In this document: positions 8,848 through 17,540 of the stretch, in pieces
How the letters are laid out: every line of letters starts with the position of its first letter
Numbering within the stretch: position 1 is the stretch's first letter
DNA from: Pseudomonadota bacterium
GTDB lineage: Bacteria > Pseudomonadota > Gammaproteobacteria > Burkholderiales > Burkholderiaceae_C
Assembly (NCBI GenBank): GCA_023442945.1
Contig: JAEZWW010000107.1
Coordinates: 62,001-126,000 of the forward strand
DNA length: 64,000 bases
Direction: 5' to 3'
Notes under the pieces: model-generated
What the model was told of the DNA's origin: nothing
Database searches by the model: none
The model's input: the letters and a program-made list of their open reading frames with translations, nothing else
Program-made: the position numbers and the translations under genes

Positions 8848-9468
8848 TCAAACGATGTTGAGGGCTTTGAACGTGTCGGGCTTGGCGCGGCGCTGGGCGA
8901 TGTACTTCAGGCGCTGCGCGTGGACGATGGCTTTCAGGTCGAAAAGCGCGCGTTCAAATATCTCGTTGATTATAACGAAGTCAAAATTTTCGGCCTGTTC
9001 CAGCTCCACGGCGGCGTTGCACAGGCGCAGCTCGATCACGTCGGGCGCGTCCTCGCCGCGGCGGGTCAGGCGCGCGCGCAGCTCTTCCAGGCTGGGCGGC
9101 AGCACAAAGACCAGGATCGCGTCAGGGAACAGCTGCTTGATCTGCAGCGCGCCCTGCCAGTCGATCTCCAGCACCACGTCGCCGCCGCTGCCGATGCGGT
9201 GTTCAATGGCGCGGCGCGAGGTGCCGTAGCGGTTGCCGTGCACCAGCGCCCATTCCAGAAAGTCCCCGCGCGCCACCATGGCGTCGAAGTCTTCGTTGCT
9301 GACGAAAAAGTATTCGCGCCCGTCTTTTTCCTGCCCGCGCGGCGCACGCGTGGTGTGCGATACCGAGGGCGCTACGCCCGCATCGACCTCCATCAGCGCC
9401 TTGACCAGGCTCGATTTGCCCGTGCCGCTGGGGGCGGCGACGACGAAGAGATTTCCGGGGTAATCCAT
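8848..9468 (-). CDS. gmk: Guanylate kinase
   Basis: Catalyses phosphorylation of GMP to GDP with ATP. The 206-aa protein has the P-loop APSGTGKSSLVKAL at residues 13-26, the GMP-binding segment with SHTTRAPRGQEKDGREYFFV, and the conserved region HGNRYGTSRRAIE followed by VVLEIDWQGALQIK. Length is typical for the family. It starts the gmk-rpoZ-spoT group on the minus strand. Confidence 0.97.
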   Translation of the reverse strand: MDYPGNLFVVAAPSGTGKSSLVKALMEVDAGVAPSVSHTTRAPRGQEKDGREYFFVSNEDFDAMVARGDFLEWALVHGNRYGTSRRAIEHRIGSGGDVVLEIDWQGALQIKQLFPDAILVFVLPPSLEELRARLTRRGEDAPDVIELRLCNAAVELEQAENFDFVIINEIFERALFDLKAIVHAQRLKYIAQRRAKPDTFKALNIV

Positions 9469-9533
9469 GGGGGATCAGCGCAAGGCGCTATCGATTCGGG
9501 AGTCGGTAAGGCGCGCTATTTTAACGGGGCGCG

Positions 9534-9552
9534 GGTGGCTGGCGCAGCCACC
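9534..9552 (-). terminator. Possible hairpin between DUF938 gene and gmk
   Basis: GGTGGCT and AGCCACC can pair across a five-base loop just after the end of the methyltransferase gene. No T tract follows on the minus strand, so termination is only a possibility. Confidence 0.3.
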
Positions 9553-9574
9553 GGCGGCTGCGGCACGCGCTGCG

Positions 9575-10192
9575 TCACCCGCGTTCAAACACCAGAAGCA
9601 GGTTGTTGGCCGGCAGGGCGAAGCGCTGGGTGGGTCGCAGCCCGGCGGCGCGGGCTTCGGCGTTGACGGCGTCGCGGCTGCGAATGCCCCAGGCCGGGTC
9701 GCGGCCACGCAGGTCGGCGTCGAAGGCCAGGTTGCTGGGCGCGGTGGGGACGTCGTCTTCCAGGTAGGGCCCGTAGGTGACCAGCCTGCCGCCCGGCGCC
9801 AGGTGGCGCGCGGCGCCCTGCATCAGCGCCGGGGTGCAGGCCCAGGGCGAGATGTGCAGCAGGTTGGCGGCGTAGACCAAATCGAACGGCGCGTCGAACG
9901 CCGGCGCATCGCTGGGCCAGGGCGCGTCCAGCACGTCCAGCCGACGCGGCGTGGCGACGTTGGGCAGGGCTTGCGTGCGGGCGCGGATGGCGCCAAACAG
10001 CGCGTCCGTCGCGTCGCTGGGCTGCCAGTGCCAGCAGGGCAGGGCGATGGCGAAGTGCTCGACGTGCTGGCCAGTGCCGCTGGCGATTTCCAGGGCGCGG
10101 CCGGTGTCCGCCAGCAGCGGGCGCAGCGCGGCGAGGATCGGCTCGCGGTTGCGTTCAGAAGCCGGGCTGAAGGGCAGGGTGTGCTGGGGCAT
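9575..10192 (-). CDS. DUF938-family class I SAM-dependent methyltransferase-like protein
   Basis: A 205-aa protein that begins with a conserved PFSPASERNREPIL segment. It carries the glycine-rich SAM-binding motif ALEIASGTGQHVEHFA at residues 34-49, an acidic residue after strand 2, and FDLVYAANLLHISPWACTPAL, typical of the DUF938 (UPF0585) methyltransferase-like family. The substrate is unknown. The start at 10192 is ATG with an in-family N-terminus. A palindromic element covers its upstream region, so the promoter must be within or beyond that element. Confidence 0.8.
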   Translation of the reverse strand: MPQHTLPFSPASERNREPILAALRPLLADTGRALEIASGTGQHVEHFAIALPCWHWQPSDATDALFGAIRARTQALPNVATPRRLDVLDAPWPSDAPAFDAPFDLVYAANLLHISPWACTPALMQGAARHLAPGGRLVTYGPYLEDDVPTAPSNLAFDADLRGRDPAWGIRSRDAVNAEARAAGLRPTQRFALPANNLLLVFERG

Positions 10193-10202
10193 GGGAAGCC
10201 GG

Positions 10203-10267
10203 ATTTTGAATGAAATAGGTGCTTGGCCCTACAGTGATCTGCGCGGCCAGCTATGAATAGCGTAGCA
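10203..10267 (-). repeat. Dispersed palindromic element, copy 3
   Basis: Reads TTGGCCCTACAG, ATCTGCGCGGCCAGCTATGA and ends in a short AT-rich tail with TAGCGTAGC. It lies directly upstream of the DUF938 gene, starting ten bases before its start codon. Confidence 0.85.
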
Positions 10268-10323
10268 AATGGGGCGTGGCAGGTAGACGACAAGCACGCG
10301 CAGTGGCGGTCTCCGGGGCGCCC

Positions 10324-10347
10324 CGGCACGCTGCAAAAAGCGTGCCG
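10324..10347 (-). terminator. Strong hairpin after the LLM oxidoreductase gene
   Basis: A perfect 9-bp stem, CGGCACGCT pairing with AGCGTGCCG, with a six-base loop, located about 65 bp after the stop codon of the 10414-11445 gene. There is no clear T tract on the minus strand, so termination or an RNA-processing role is inferred from position only. Confidence 0.45.
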
Positions 10348-10413
10348 ACGCACAGCGCGCGGGCGCGTTGGCTGGCGTCGCGCCGCGCGGTTTGGCCCGC
10401 TTGCCTCGGCGCT

Positions 10414-11445
10414 TTACGCAGCAGGCGGCCTCGCGGGCGCACCGGCCCCGCGCACTTCCACCGCGATGTCCATGGCGCGCAGGCGCAGCGCAGGGTCGTA
10501 GATGTCGCAGGTGAACATGATCTCGTCGCACGCGGTCTGGTCGGCCAGCTGCTGCAGGCCTTGGCGCACGGTGTCGGGCGAGCCGATGACGGCGCAGGCC
10601 AGGAAGTCGGCGATGCCGGCTTTTTCTTGCGGGCTGAGCTGCTGGAAGAAGCCGGGCTGCGGCGGCATCAGCAGGCCGCGGGTGCCGCGCAGAATGCCCA
10701 GCACGCGCTGGAAGATGCTGGTGGCCAGCAGCTGCGCTTCTTCATCGGTGGGCGCGGCGATCAACGGCACGCCGATCATCACGTAAGGCTTGTCCAGCGT
10801 GGGCGAAGGTTTGAAGTTGCGCCGGTAGATCTCGACCGCCTGCAGCAGCATGGCCGGCGCAAAGTGCGACGCAAAGGCGTAGGGCAGGCCGCGCTCGGCC
10901 GCCAGCTGGGCCGAAAACAGGCTGGAGCCCAGCAGCCAGATCGGCACGTGCGTGCCGGCGCCGGGGTTGGCGATCAGCTTCTGGCCGGGTTTGACGTCGT
11001 CCAGCAGGTGCTGCAGCTCGGCCACCTCGCGCGGGAAGTCGTCCACGGTTTCCACCCGGTCGCGACGCAGGGCGCGCATGGTCATGGGGTCGGTGCCGGG
11101 CGCGCGGCCCAGGCCCAAATCGATGCGGCCGGGGTACAGCTCGGCCAGCGTGCCAAAGGCTTCGGCCACGACCAGCGGCGGGTGGTTGGGCAGCATCACG
11201 CCGCCCGAGCCGACGCGGATGCGCTGGGTGCCGCCCGCCACATGGCCGATCAGTACGGCGGTGGCGGACGACGCGATCGACGCCATGTTGTGGTGCTCGG
11301 CCAGCCAGTAGCGGGTGAAGCCCAGGCGGTCGGCGTGCTGCGCGGTTTGTAGCGACACGGCCAGGGCGTCGGCCACGCTGCGGCCTTCGCGCACCGGCAC
11401 CAGGTCCAGCATGGAAAAAGCGATCTCGTTCAGGGCTTTGCTCAT
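10414..11445 (-). CDS. LLM-class flavin-dependent oxidoreductase (luciferase-like)
   Basis: A 343-aa member of the bacterial luciferase-like monooxygenase superfamily, which uses reduced FMN to oxidise an unknown substrate. Visible family features are the N-terminal barrel with FTRYWLAEHHNM (residues 45-56), GTQRIRVGSGGVMLPNHPPL and LYPGRIDLGLGRAPGTDP. The C-terminal part carries VIGSPDTVRQGLQQLAD. The start MSKALNEIAFSMLDL at 11445 is preferred; an ATG three codons upstream is possible. It lies 66 bp downstream of a flavin reductase gene on the same strand, a likely source of reduced flavin, so the two may form a two-component system. Confidence 0.88.
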   Translation of the reverse strand: MSKALNEIAFSMLDLVPVREGRSVADALAVSLQTAQHADRLGFTRYWLAEHHNMASIASSATAVLIGHVAGGTQRIRVGSGGVMLPNHPPLVVAEAFGTLAELYPGRIDLGLGRAPGTDPMTMRALRRDRVETVDDFPREVAELQHLLDDVKPGQKLIANPGAGTHVPIWLLGSSLFSAQLAAERGLPYAFASHFAPAMLLQAVEIYRRNFKPSPTLDKPYVMIGVPLIAAPTDEEAQLLATSIFQRVLGILRGTRGLLMPPQPGFFQQLSPQEKAGIADFLACAVIGSPDTVRQGLQQLADQTACDEIMFTCDIYDPALRLRAMDIAVEVRGAGAPARPPAA

Positions 11446-11511
11446 GCGGGCCATTGTGCGCCGCTCGGCGCAGGCTTGTGCGCGGCGGGGCATCGGCGCG
11501 CCACGCCGCCG

Positions 11512-12126
11512 TCAGCCGCGCGGCGCCAGCTTTTCGCCCCGCACCTGCAGGCCTGGCACGACGAAGTTGCCCGCGCCCAGGTGGTGCCGCGTGCGCCAGG
11601 CCGGCGGGGTGTCGTTCAATGGCAGGAATCTGCCCTGGGCAAAGGCGCGCTCGTCGGCCCAGGCGGCGACCACTTCGGCCACGAACAGGTCGTGCGCCAG
11701 CTGGAGGGCGGGCTCGGGGATCACGCGGCATTCCAGCCAGCCGATGGCGCCAGCGACCAAGGGCGCGTCGACCTGCGTAGCGGCGTGGTGGGCGATGCCG
11801 TAGGCGCTGAACTTGTCCTGCCCTGGCACGTCGCGCCCGCTGACCGCGTCGACGGTGGCCACCATATCGGCCTGCGCCATGCAGGGCACGGCGACGGCGA
11901 ATTGACCGCTGGCGTCCAGCAGCTCGCGCGTCAGCGTGTGCTTGTCGACGCAGACGGCGACCTTGGCGGGCGTGTAGTCCAGCGCCATGTTCCAGGCGCA
12001 GGCCATCACGTCGCGCCGGCCGGCGTGGGCGGTGGCGATCAGGATGGAGGCGCCGGTGTTCAGCAGGCGGTAGGCCTGGGCCAGCGGGACGGCGTGGACC
12101 GTGGTGGGCAGCGGGAGCATCGTCAT
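11512..12126 (-). CDS. Flavin reductase-like domain protein
   Basis: A 204-aa protein of the split-barrel flavin reductase family that binds FMN. Diagnostic parts are TGASILIATAHAGRRDVMACAW near residues 25-46, ALDYTPAKVAVCVDKHTLT and SGQFAVAVPCMAQADMV, with SAYGIAHHAATQVDAPLV in the middle. It sits just upstream of a luciferase-like monooxygenase on the same strand and could supply it with reduced FMN; this partnership is inferred from proximity. A second in-frame ATG two codons in is an alternative start. Confidence 0.82.
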   Translation of the reverse strand: MTMLPLPTTVHAVPLAQAYRLLNTGASILIATAHAGRRDVMACAWNMALDYTPAKVAVCVDKHTLTRELLDASGQFAVAVPCMAQADMVATVDAVSGRDVPGQDKFSAYGIAHHAATQVDAPLVAGAIGWLECRVIPEPALQLAHDLFVAEVVAAWADERAFAQGRFLPLNDTPPAWRTRHHLGAGNFVVPGLQVRGEKLAPRG

Positions 12127-12240
12127 GCCGTCACTTTACGCGCCGCGCGCACTTGGCCTGCCAGACGGCTTGGCGCGCCACTGCGGCAGGGTCGATAAGA
12201 TGCGGTGTTCCATCCACATCCAACCCGCCTGCGTCCGCCC

Positions 12241-13197
12241 ATGTCCCTGCCTTTGCCCGCCCTGGAAGTCCTGCCGCGCGACCTGTCCGCCTACCGCGCG
12301 GGCAACACCGGCATCGATTACGTTCACCGTTTTGAATCGGGCCAACCCGGCCCGCACGTGCTGATCAACGCGCTGACGCACGGCAACGAGATCTGCGGCA
12401 TGGTGGCCGCGACTTACCTGCTGGACCAGGGCGTGCGTCCCAAGATCGGTACGCTGACGATCAGCTTCGCCCACGTGGAGGCGTACGAAGCCTTCCGCCA
12501 GGACGACCCGTTCGCCAACCGCCAGATCGTCCACAACCTCAACCGCATCTGGTCCGACGAATGGCTGGACGGCCCGCAGGACAGCCCGGAGCTGCGCCGT
12601 GCCCGCATCCTGCGCCCGGTGGTGGCCGTGGCCGACCACATCCTGGACATCCATTCGACCAGCGAAGACGTGGTGCCGTTCTGGGTCTACCCCGATTACC
12701 CGCGCAACGGCGACGCGGCGCTGGCCATCGGCGCGCTGGGGCGTGTGACCACGCACCTGGTCATGCCCAGTGGCCTGGGCAGCGGCACGCCGCTGATCCA
12801 GCACGGCCGCCATGGCCAAGCCGACAGCAACGCCGGCGTGGCCATGGTGGTCGAATGCGGCCAGCACTTCAAGCAGGCCGCGGCCGACGTGGCGACCGCG
12901 ACGGCGCTGGACTTCCTGGCGCACTTCGGCCTGATCGACGCGCCCGAGCCGGCGCCCGCCCGGCCCGCGCCGCAGCGCCGCTTGGCCCTGCTGCAAACGC
13001 GCATGGTGCAGACGCCCGAATTCCGCTTCGCCCGGTCGTTGAAAGGCTTTGACGTTTTCGCCAAGGACGAGCTCATCGCGACCGACGGTGATGCGGGCGA
13101 GATCCGCGCGCCCTGCGACGACTGCACCATCATGATGCCGGCGCGCGTGCCCATCGTCGGGCGCGAAGCGGTGTACCTGACGCAGCCGATGGCCTAA
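12241..13197 (+). CDS. Succinylglutamate desuccinylase/aspartoacylase-family metallohydrolase
   Basis: A 318-aa zinc hydrolase of the AstE/AspA (M14-like) family, which cleaves N-acyl amino acids or related amides. The zinc-binding HGNE motif occurs in NALTHGNEICGMVAATYLL (residues 41-59); VHNLNRIW (near residue 97) and the second His in LDIHSTSEDVVPFW follow. The C-terminal part forms the usual beta-barrel extension. The start at 12241 (MSLPLPALEVLPRD) is chosen over an upstream in-frame codon. It is a single gene, divergent from the flavin reductase. Substrate specificity is not visible. Confidence 0.82.
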   Translation: MSLPLPALEVLPRDLSAYRAGNTGIDYVHRFESGQPGPHVLINALTHGNEICGMVAATYLLDQGVRPKIGTLTISFAHVEAYEAFRQDDPFANRQIVHNLNRIWSDEWLDGPQDSPELRRARILRPVVAVADHILDIHSTSEDVVPFWVYPDYPRNGDAALAIGALGRVTTHLVMPSGLGSGTPLIQHGRHGQADSNAGVAMVVECGQHFKQAAADVATATALDFLAHFGLIDAPEPAPARPAPQRRLALLQTRMVQTPEFRFARSLKGFDVFAKDELIATDGDAGEIRAPCDDCTIMMPARVPIVGREAVYLTQPMA

Positions 13198-13212
13198 GCA
13201 CGTCGCCCGCGG

Positions 13213-13278
13213 ATTTTTAAGCGAAAACACCTGTTCGCCCTACAACCGATTGCGCGGGCAGCTATCAAAACAATAGTA
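13213..13278 (-). repeat. Dispersed palindromic element, copy 4
   Basis: Reads TTCGCCCTACAACC, TGCGCGGGCAGCTATCAAAA and CAATAGTAAA. It lies between the hydrolase gene and the AhpD-like gene, ending about 30 bp before the latter's start codon. Confidence 0.85.
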
Positions 13279-13309
13279 AAGACCCGGCCAAGGCCTGGAG
13301 ACAAAGCCC

Positions 13310-13729
13310 ATGTCCACCACCCAACCCGGCGCCAACGCCGAGCAGGACCCGCGCGTGCGCGCCGTGTTCGACGACATCCGCGCGACGCGCGGCTCGGACT
13401 TCATCAACGCCTTCTGGCGCCACCTGGCGCTGGACGCCGCGCTGCTGGAATCGACCTGGGCCGAGGTCAAGCGCACCATGGTGGCGCCCTCCGCGCTGGA
13501 CGCGCTGACCAAGGAGCTGATCTACATCGCCGTGTCCACCGCCAACGGCTGCAGCTACTGCGTGCATTCGCACACCGCCGCCGCGCGCGCCAAGGGCATG
13601 ACGGGCGCACAGTATGCCGACCTGCTGGCCGTGATCGCCCTGGCCGGCAAAACCAACCACCTGGCCACCGCGCTGCAGATCCCGGTGGACCCGGTTTTTG
13701 ACGCAGGACAAGCTGTCAAGCCGCCCTGA
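13310..13729 (+). CDS. Carboxymuconolactone decarboxylase/AhpD-like protein
   Basis: A 139-aa all-helical protein with the AhpD-type redox motif in NGCSYCVHSHTAAARAKGM (residues 79-97), where two cysteines spaced CxxC and a histidine form the alkylhydroperoxidase centre. Length and motif fit the peroxidase-related CMD subfamily more than the muconolactone decarboxylase enzymes. The start at 13310 is ATG after a GGAG ribosome-binding site. No partner AhpC is visible nearby. Confidence 0.85.
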   Translation: MSTTQPGANAEQDPRVRAVFDDIRATRGSDFINAFWRHLALDAALLESTWAEVKRTMVAPSALDALTKELIYIAVSTANGCSYCVHSHTAAARAKGMTGAQYADLLAVIALAGKTNHLATALQIPVDPVFDAGQAVKPP

Positions 13730-13755
13730 TATCGAAATATTTCGCGCTTTGACCC

Positions 13756-13792
13756 CCTGGGAGTACCCAAAAGGTCAGATATGACTCCCAGG
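13756..13792. promoter_or_regulatory. Perfect 9-bp inverted repeat with 19-base spacer
   Basis: CCTGGGAGT (13756-13764) is mirrored by ACTCCCAGG (13784-13792) in the 137-bp gap between the AhpD-like gene and the DUF1631 gene. A shorter palindrome, CGAAATATTTCG, is at 13733-13744. No T tract follows, so an operator or RNA hairpin is as likely as a terminator. Confidence 0.45.
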
Positions 13793-13866
13793 AACGATAG
13801 AGTTACGAATTCAGACATGCAGCCCGGTGCAACCGGGTTGGAACAGCCGGCGGTTTCATTTCCAAC

Positions 13867-16539
13867 ATGCAAGCGGTCAGTACCAACAGCCCTTTGATCA
13901 AGCGCAGCAGGCAGGAAGCGGTCTTCCTGGCTTCGTCGATGATCGATCGCTGCGTGGAAGCCGCCAGCAACGCCCTGCAGGAGGCCGAGCGCAAAAGCAG
14001 CGTCATGGCCACGCGCCTGGAACTGGGCGACGCGGCGGCAGGGCTGCTCAAACACCGCGCGGTCCTGCGCAGCGGCTACGCGGCCAACGTCGATGAAGCC
14101 ATCGGCAAGGCCTTGTACGAAGCGCGCATGCAGGCCGATACCGTCCAGCCCGAAAAAGGCGGCCGCATGCTGGACGCCGATTCGTCCCTGGCCCTGCTGG
14201 ACGACGCCGAAGTGGCGCGTTTCGTCGAGGCTTCGCGCCTGCAGCAGACCGCCATGCCGGTGGTGGAACACGCGCTGTCGCGGCTGGATTCGCTGATGAG
14301 CTCGGCGCTGGGCCTGCCCGTCGTGCGGGCCGACCTCAACCCGGTGCGCCCCGAAGTCATGTGCGACGCGCTGCTGACGCTGCTGGGCTCGTTCGCCGAT
14401 TCCGGCGCGATCCAGAGCCACTGGACGCGCGCGCTGGCCAAGCCCTTTGCCCTGGAATTGCAGCGCCTGTACGAATCGCTGGGCAAGCTGCTGGAAGCCC
14501 AAGGCGTCGAAGAGGCGCGTTACCGACTCAAACTGACCGAAGGCGGCGCGTTGCCGCCGACCAAGCCCGGCGCGGGCGGTCCCGGTGGGCCAGGCGGTAC
14601 AGGCGGCGGCGGCCCGGGTGGCCCCGGTGGGGGCGCCTCCGGCGAGGGTGACCCCAACGCCATGCCGAGCGACGCCAGCCTGGCGCGCGAGCGGCGCGGG
14701 CTGTTCCCCCGCATGGGCGACTTGGCCCAGGCGCGCCCGGCGGTCCCGCAGGCGCTGATCCGCGACTTCCTGTACCGCCCGCAGTGGGTCGCTGAAAACG
14801 ACGAACCGCTGCCGCCGGCCTACTACGACGAGGTCAACGCGCAGCTGGCCGGCGCGATCCGCGCCAGCAGCCAGGCACCGTCGTTTGACGAAGCCGCCCA
14901 GGCACGCCAGCGCGTGCGCGACAAGGCGCTCAGCGTGGTCGACCGGCCGGCGCGCGAAGTCGACGTCGCCACGCCGCTGCCACCCAAGCAGTGGGGCGAG
15001 GCCGCACAACCGGCGGCGCGCACGCGCACGCTGATGGAGCTCAAGGGCCAGGCCACCAAGATCAGTCAGGCGCTGGGTCTGGACGCGGTGCGCACCCTGG
15101 TCACCCAGGTCGCTGGCGACCAGCGCGTGATGGCGCCGGTGCGCGAAGCCTTTGTCGCCATGGAGCCGGCGCTGCTGCGCATGGCCATGAAGGACCCGCG
15201 CTTCTTCGGTGACGACCACCACCCCGCGCGCCGGCTGATCGAAGGCGTGGCACAGCGCAGCTTCAAGTACAACGACGAGTACGCGGAAGAGTTCGAGCAC
15301 TTCATGGCGCCGGTGCGCGACGCCGTGCGCGACCTGAACGAACGCGCCGAGGCCAGCAACACCGCCTTCGGCAACCACCTGCAGCAGCTCGAAACCCGCT
15401 GGCAGGCCGAGGATTCCGACGAGAAAGTCGCGCAGGAAGCCAGCCTGCGCTCCATGCATTTCGCGCAGGAGCGCCAGGCGCTGGCCGACAAGGTGGCGTG
15501 GGAGTTCAGCTTGCGCTCCGACCTGGACCGCGTGCCCACCGTGGTGGCCGACTTCCTGTTCAAGGACTGGTCGCTGGTGATTGCCCACGCGCAGCTGACC
15601 GACGCGCGCGGCCAGTTGGACCCGGGCGGCTACCTGGCGGTGGTGACGGACCTGCTGTGGAGCGTCAAGCGCGAAGCCGTGCTGAAGGAGCCGCGCCGCC
15701 TGTTCGAGGTGGTACCCGGCGTGCTGCAGACCCTGCGTCGTGGGCTGGAGATGCTGGGCAAGGAGCCGCACGAGACCGACACCTTCTTCAACGCCCTGAT
15801 GCGCTACCACGACCCGGTGCTGCGCCTGCGCCGTCTGCGCAGCGCGCGCGATGCCGAAGCGTCGGGCATGACGCGCCTGGACGACGAATCCAGCCTGCTG
15901 ATGCCGCTGGAGATGGAAACGGAAGCCATTCCGCTGGAACGCCCGTCACCGCGCGCGGCCGAACAGCCCTGGCTGGGCCGGCATGAACTCGCGGTCGCGG
16001 GCTTCGAAGACCACGGCTCCGGCATGGCGCCGCTGGAGGTGGACGAAGGCCTGACGTCCATGGCCGACTTCGACAGCGGTCACCCGGCCGACGCCGTGTC
16101 CCGCTTCGCCGAACCGGCGCCTGAGGAAAGCAGGTCGGCCGGCGATTTCGTCCCGCTGGACCAGCCCGAGCCAGCGCCCGTGCGGGCAGCGCGCGCCAAC
16201 GTCGCGTCGGCCGAAGCGACGGCAGACACACCACCGGACGAGGCCGAGCAAGCCCGCCAGCGCGCCATCCTGGAGCGCCTGCGCACCGGCGACTGGGTCG
16301 ATTTGCGCGTGCGTGGCCAATGGCGCCGCGCGCAGCTCAGCTGGAGCAGCGAAAACGGCTCGCTCTTCATGTTCGTCAGCCGCGGCGGCCGTCCGCACAG
16401 CATGACGCGCCGCACCTGCGAAAAGCTGATCCGTCAGCGCCACCTGCGCCCGGTCGACGCCGCTGCCGTGGTGGACAAGGCGCTGCGCCGCCTGTCCGAC
16501 GCCAAGGCGGACGATCAGCGCGAGCGCGCTCCGGCCTGA
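13867..16539 (+). CDS. DUF1631 domain protein, 890 aa
   Basis: A large protein of the DUF1631 family found in beta- and gammaproteobacteria; its biochemical role is not established. The N-terminal helical region (residues 1-230) carries SRQEAVFLASSMIDRCVEAA and ends in a Gly/Pro-rich linker (residues 235-262). The middle part (380-640) is helical. The C-terminal 90 residues contain GDWVDLRVRGQWRRAQLSW followed by FVSRGGRPHSMTRRTCEKL, resembling a small beta-barrel module seen in the family. No signal peptide or membrane helix. The ribosome-binding site before the ATG at 13867 is weak. Confidence 0.83.
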   Translation: MQAVSTNSPLIKRSRQEAVFLASSMIDRCVEAASNALQEAERKSSVMATRLELGDAAAGLLKHRAVLRSGYAANVDEAIGKALYEARMQADTVQPEKGGRMLDADSSLALLDDAEVARFVEASRLQQTAMPVVEHALSRLDSLMSSALGLPVVRADLNPVRPEVMCDALLTLLGSFADSGAIQSHWTRALAKPFALELQRLYESLGKLLEAQGVEEARYRLKLTEGGALPPTKPGAGGPGGPGGTGGGGPGGPGGGASGEGDPNAMPSDASLARERRGLFPRMGDLAQARPAVPQALIRDFLYRPQWVAENDEPLPPAYYDEVNAQLAGAIRASSQAPSFDEAAQARQRVRDKALSVVDRPAREVDVATPLPPKQWGEAAQPAARTRTLMELKGQATKISQALGLDAVRTLVTQVAGDQRVMAPVREAFVAMEPALLRMAMKDPRFFGDDHHPARRLIEGVAQRSFKYNDEYAEEFEHFMAPVRDAVRDLNERAEASNTAFGNHLQQLETRWQAEDSDEKVAQEASLRSMHFAQERQALADKVAWEFSLRSDLDRVPTVVADFLFKDWSLVIAHAQLTDARGQLDPGGYLAVVTDLLWSVKREAVLKEPRRLFEVVPGVLQTLRRGLEMLGKEPHETDTFFNALMRYHDPVLRLRRLRSARDAEASGMTRLDDESSLLMPLEMETEAIPLERPSPRAAEQPWLGRHELAVAGFEDHGSGMAPLEVDEGLTSMADFDSGHPADAVSRFAEPAPEESRSAGDFVPLDQPEPAPVRAARANVASAEATADTPPDEAEQARQRAILERLRTGDWVDLRVRGQWRRAQLSWSSENGSLFMFVSRGGRPHSMTRRTCEKLIRQRHLRPVDAAAVVDKALRRLSDAKADDQRERAPA

Positions 16540-16540
16540 C

Positions 16541-16562
16541 GCGGCGTTCTGACAGACGCCGC
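16541..16562 (+). terminator. GC-rich hairpin after the DUF1631 gene
   Basis: GCGGCGT (16541-16547) pairs with ACGCCGC (16556-16562) immediately after the stop codon. It lacks a T tract, so intrinsic termination is only possible. Confidence 0.4.
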
Positions 16563-16694
16563 ACGCTCGCCGCGCCGAGGGCAGAACGGCGGTCAGCCGG
16601 TCCGTTGACCCACGCCGCGGTGGGGAGTTGCACCGTCTTCACGACGCAGGCCGGTTCCCAGCCCGTCACGACGGGCGACGGATCCATCGATTGA

Positions 16695-16757
16695 TGCTAT
16701 GAATAGGGTAGCTGTTTGCGCAGATGGCTGTAGGGCCAGTGGTCAATTTGGCTGAAA
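16695..16757 (+). repeat. Dispersed palindromic element, copy 5
   Basis: Reads TGCTATGAATAGGGTAGCTG, TTTGCGCAGATGGCTGTAGG and ends with GCTGAAA. It lies about 40 bp before the esterase start codon. Confidence 0.85.
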
Positions 16758-16795
16758 GCAGCGAGCACGAACGCCGCAACCGCTACCATGCGGGC

Positions 16796-17461
16796 ATGAG
16801 CACACTGCCCGACACCATCGACATCGAAACCGGCGCCAACCCGCGCGCCAGCATCATCGTGCTGCACGGCCTGGGCGCCAGCGGCCACGACTTCGAGCCT
16901 TTCGCGCAGGAGATCGACCTGGCCGCCGTCGGTCCGGTGCGCTGGGTGTTTCCGCACGCGCCGCAGATCCCGGTGTCGCTCAACAGCGGCTACGTCATGC
17001 CCGCTTGGTACGACATCCACCCCGACCGCGCGCACGAAGACGAAGCTGGCCTGCGCCGATCGCAAGCGCTGGTCGACGGCCTGCTGGCGCGCGAACAGGC
17101 GCGCGGCGTGCCCGCCAGCCGCACGGTGCTGGCGGGCTTTTCGCAAGGTTGTGCGATGGCGCTGTTGACTGGCCTGCGCTACGGTCAGCGTCTGGCGGGC
17201 GTGGCCGGCATGTCGGGCTACCTGCCGCTGGCGCGTCAGTTGGCGGCCGAGCGCAGCACCGCCAACGCCGACGTGCCGATCTGGCTGGCCCACGGCACGC
17301 AGGACGAGATGGTTGCGCTGCCGCGCGCCGAGGCATCGCGCGACGCGCTGCAGGCGCTGGGCTACGCGGTCGAATGGCACAGCTACCCCATGGGCCATTC
17401 TGTCTGCATGGAAGAAGTAGCCGACCTGCAGCGCTGGCTGCTGAAAGTGCTGGCGGCCTGA
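16796..17461 (+). CDS. Carboxylesterase (phospholipase/carboxylesterase family)
   Basis: A 221-aa alpha/beta hydrolase of the Abhydrolase_2 family (carboxylesterase/acyl-protein thioesterase-like). The oxyanion-hole segment IIVLHGLGASGHDFEPF is at residues 18-34 and the nucleophile elbow GFSQGCAMAL holds the catalytic Ser near residue 117. The triad is completed by Asp in GTQDEMV and His in YPMGHSVCMEE. Length is normal. The start at 16796 is preferred; the upstream open frame runs into the palindromic element. The natural ester is unknown. Confidence 0.9.
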   Translation: MSTLPDTIDIETGANPRASIIVLHGLGASGHDFEPFAQEIDLAAVGPVRWVFPHAPQIPVSLNSGYVMPAWYDIHPDRAHEDEAGLRRSQALVDGLLAREQARGVPASRTVLAGFSQGCAMALLTGLRYGQRLAGVAGMSGYLPLARQLAAERSTANADVPIWLAHGTQDEMVALPRAEASRDALQALGYAVEWHSYPMGHSVCMEEVADLQRWLLKVLAA

Positions 17462-17470
17462 TGTGCCTCG

Positions 17471-17494
17471 GGCGTCAGCGGCGCGCCTGACGCC
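17471..17494 (+). terminator. GC-rich hairpin after the esterase gene
   Basis: GGCGTCAG (17471-17478) pairs with CTGACGCC (17487-17494) ten bases after the esterase stop codon. No T tract follows. Confidence 0.4.
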
Positions 17495-17540
17495 GCTGTC
17501 CGACAGACGCGACGCGGGCGCTGGGCCATCATGAGGCCTC

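Noticed and set aside
13555..15810. Long open frame (751 codons) on the minus strand across the DUF1631 gene
   Set aside because: It is the antisense of a clear DUF1631 coding region; its translation is rich in His, Arg and Gln as expected for a shadow frame of GC-rich DNA.
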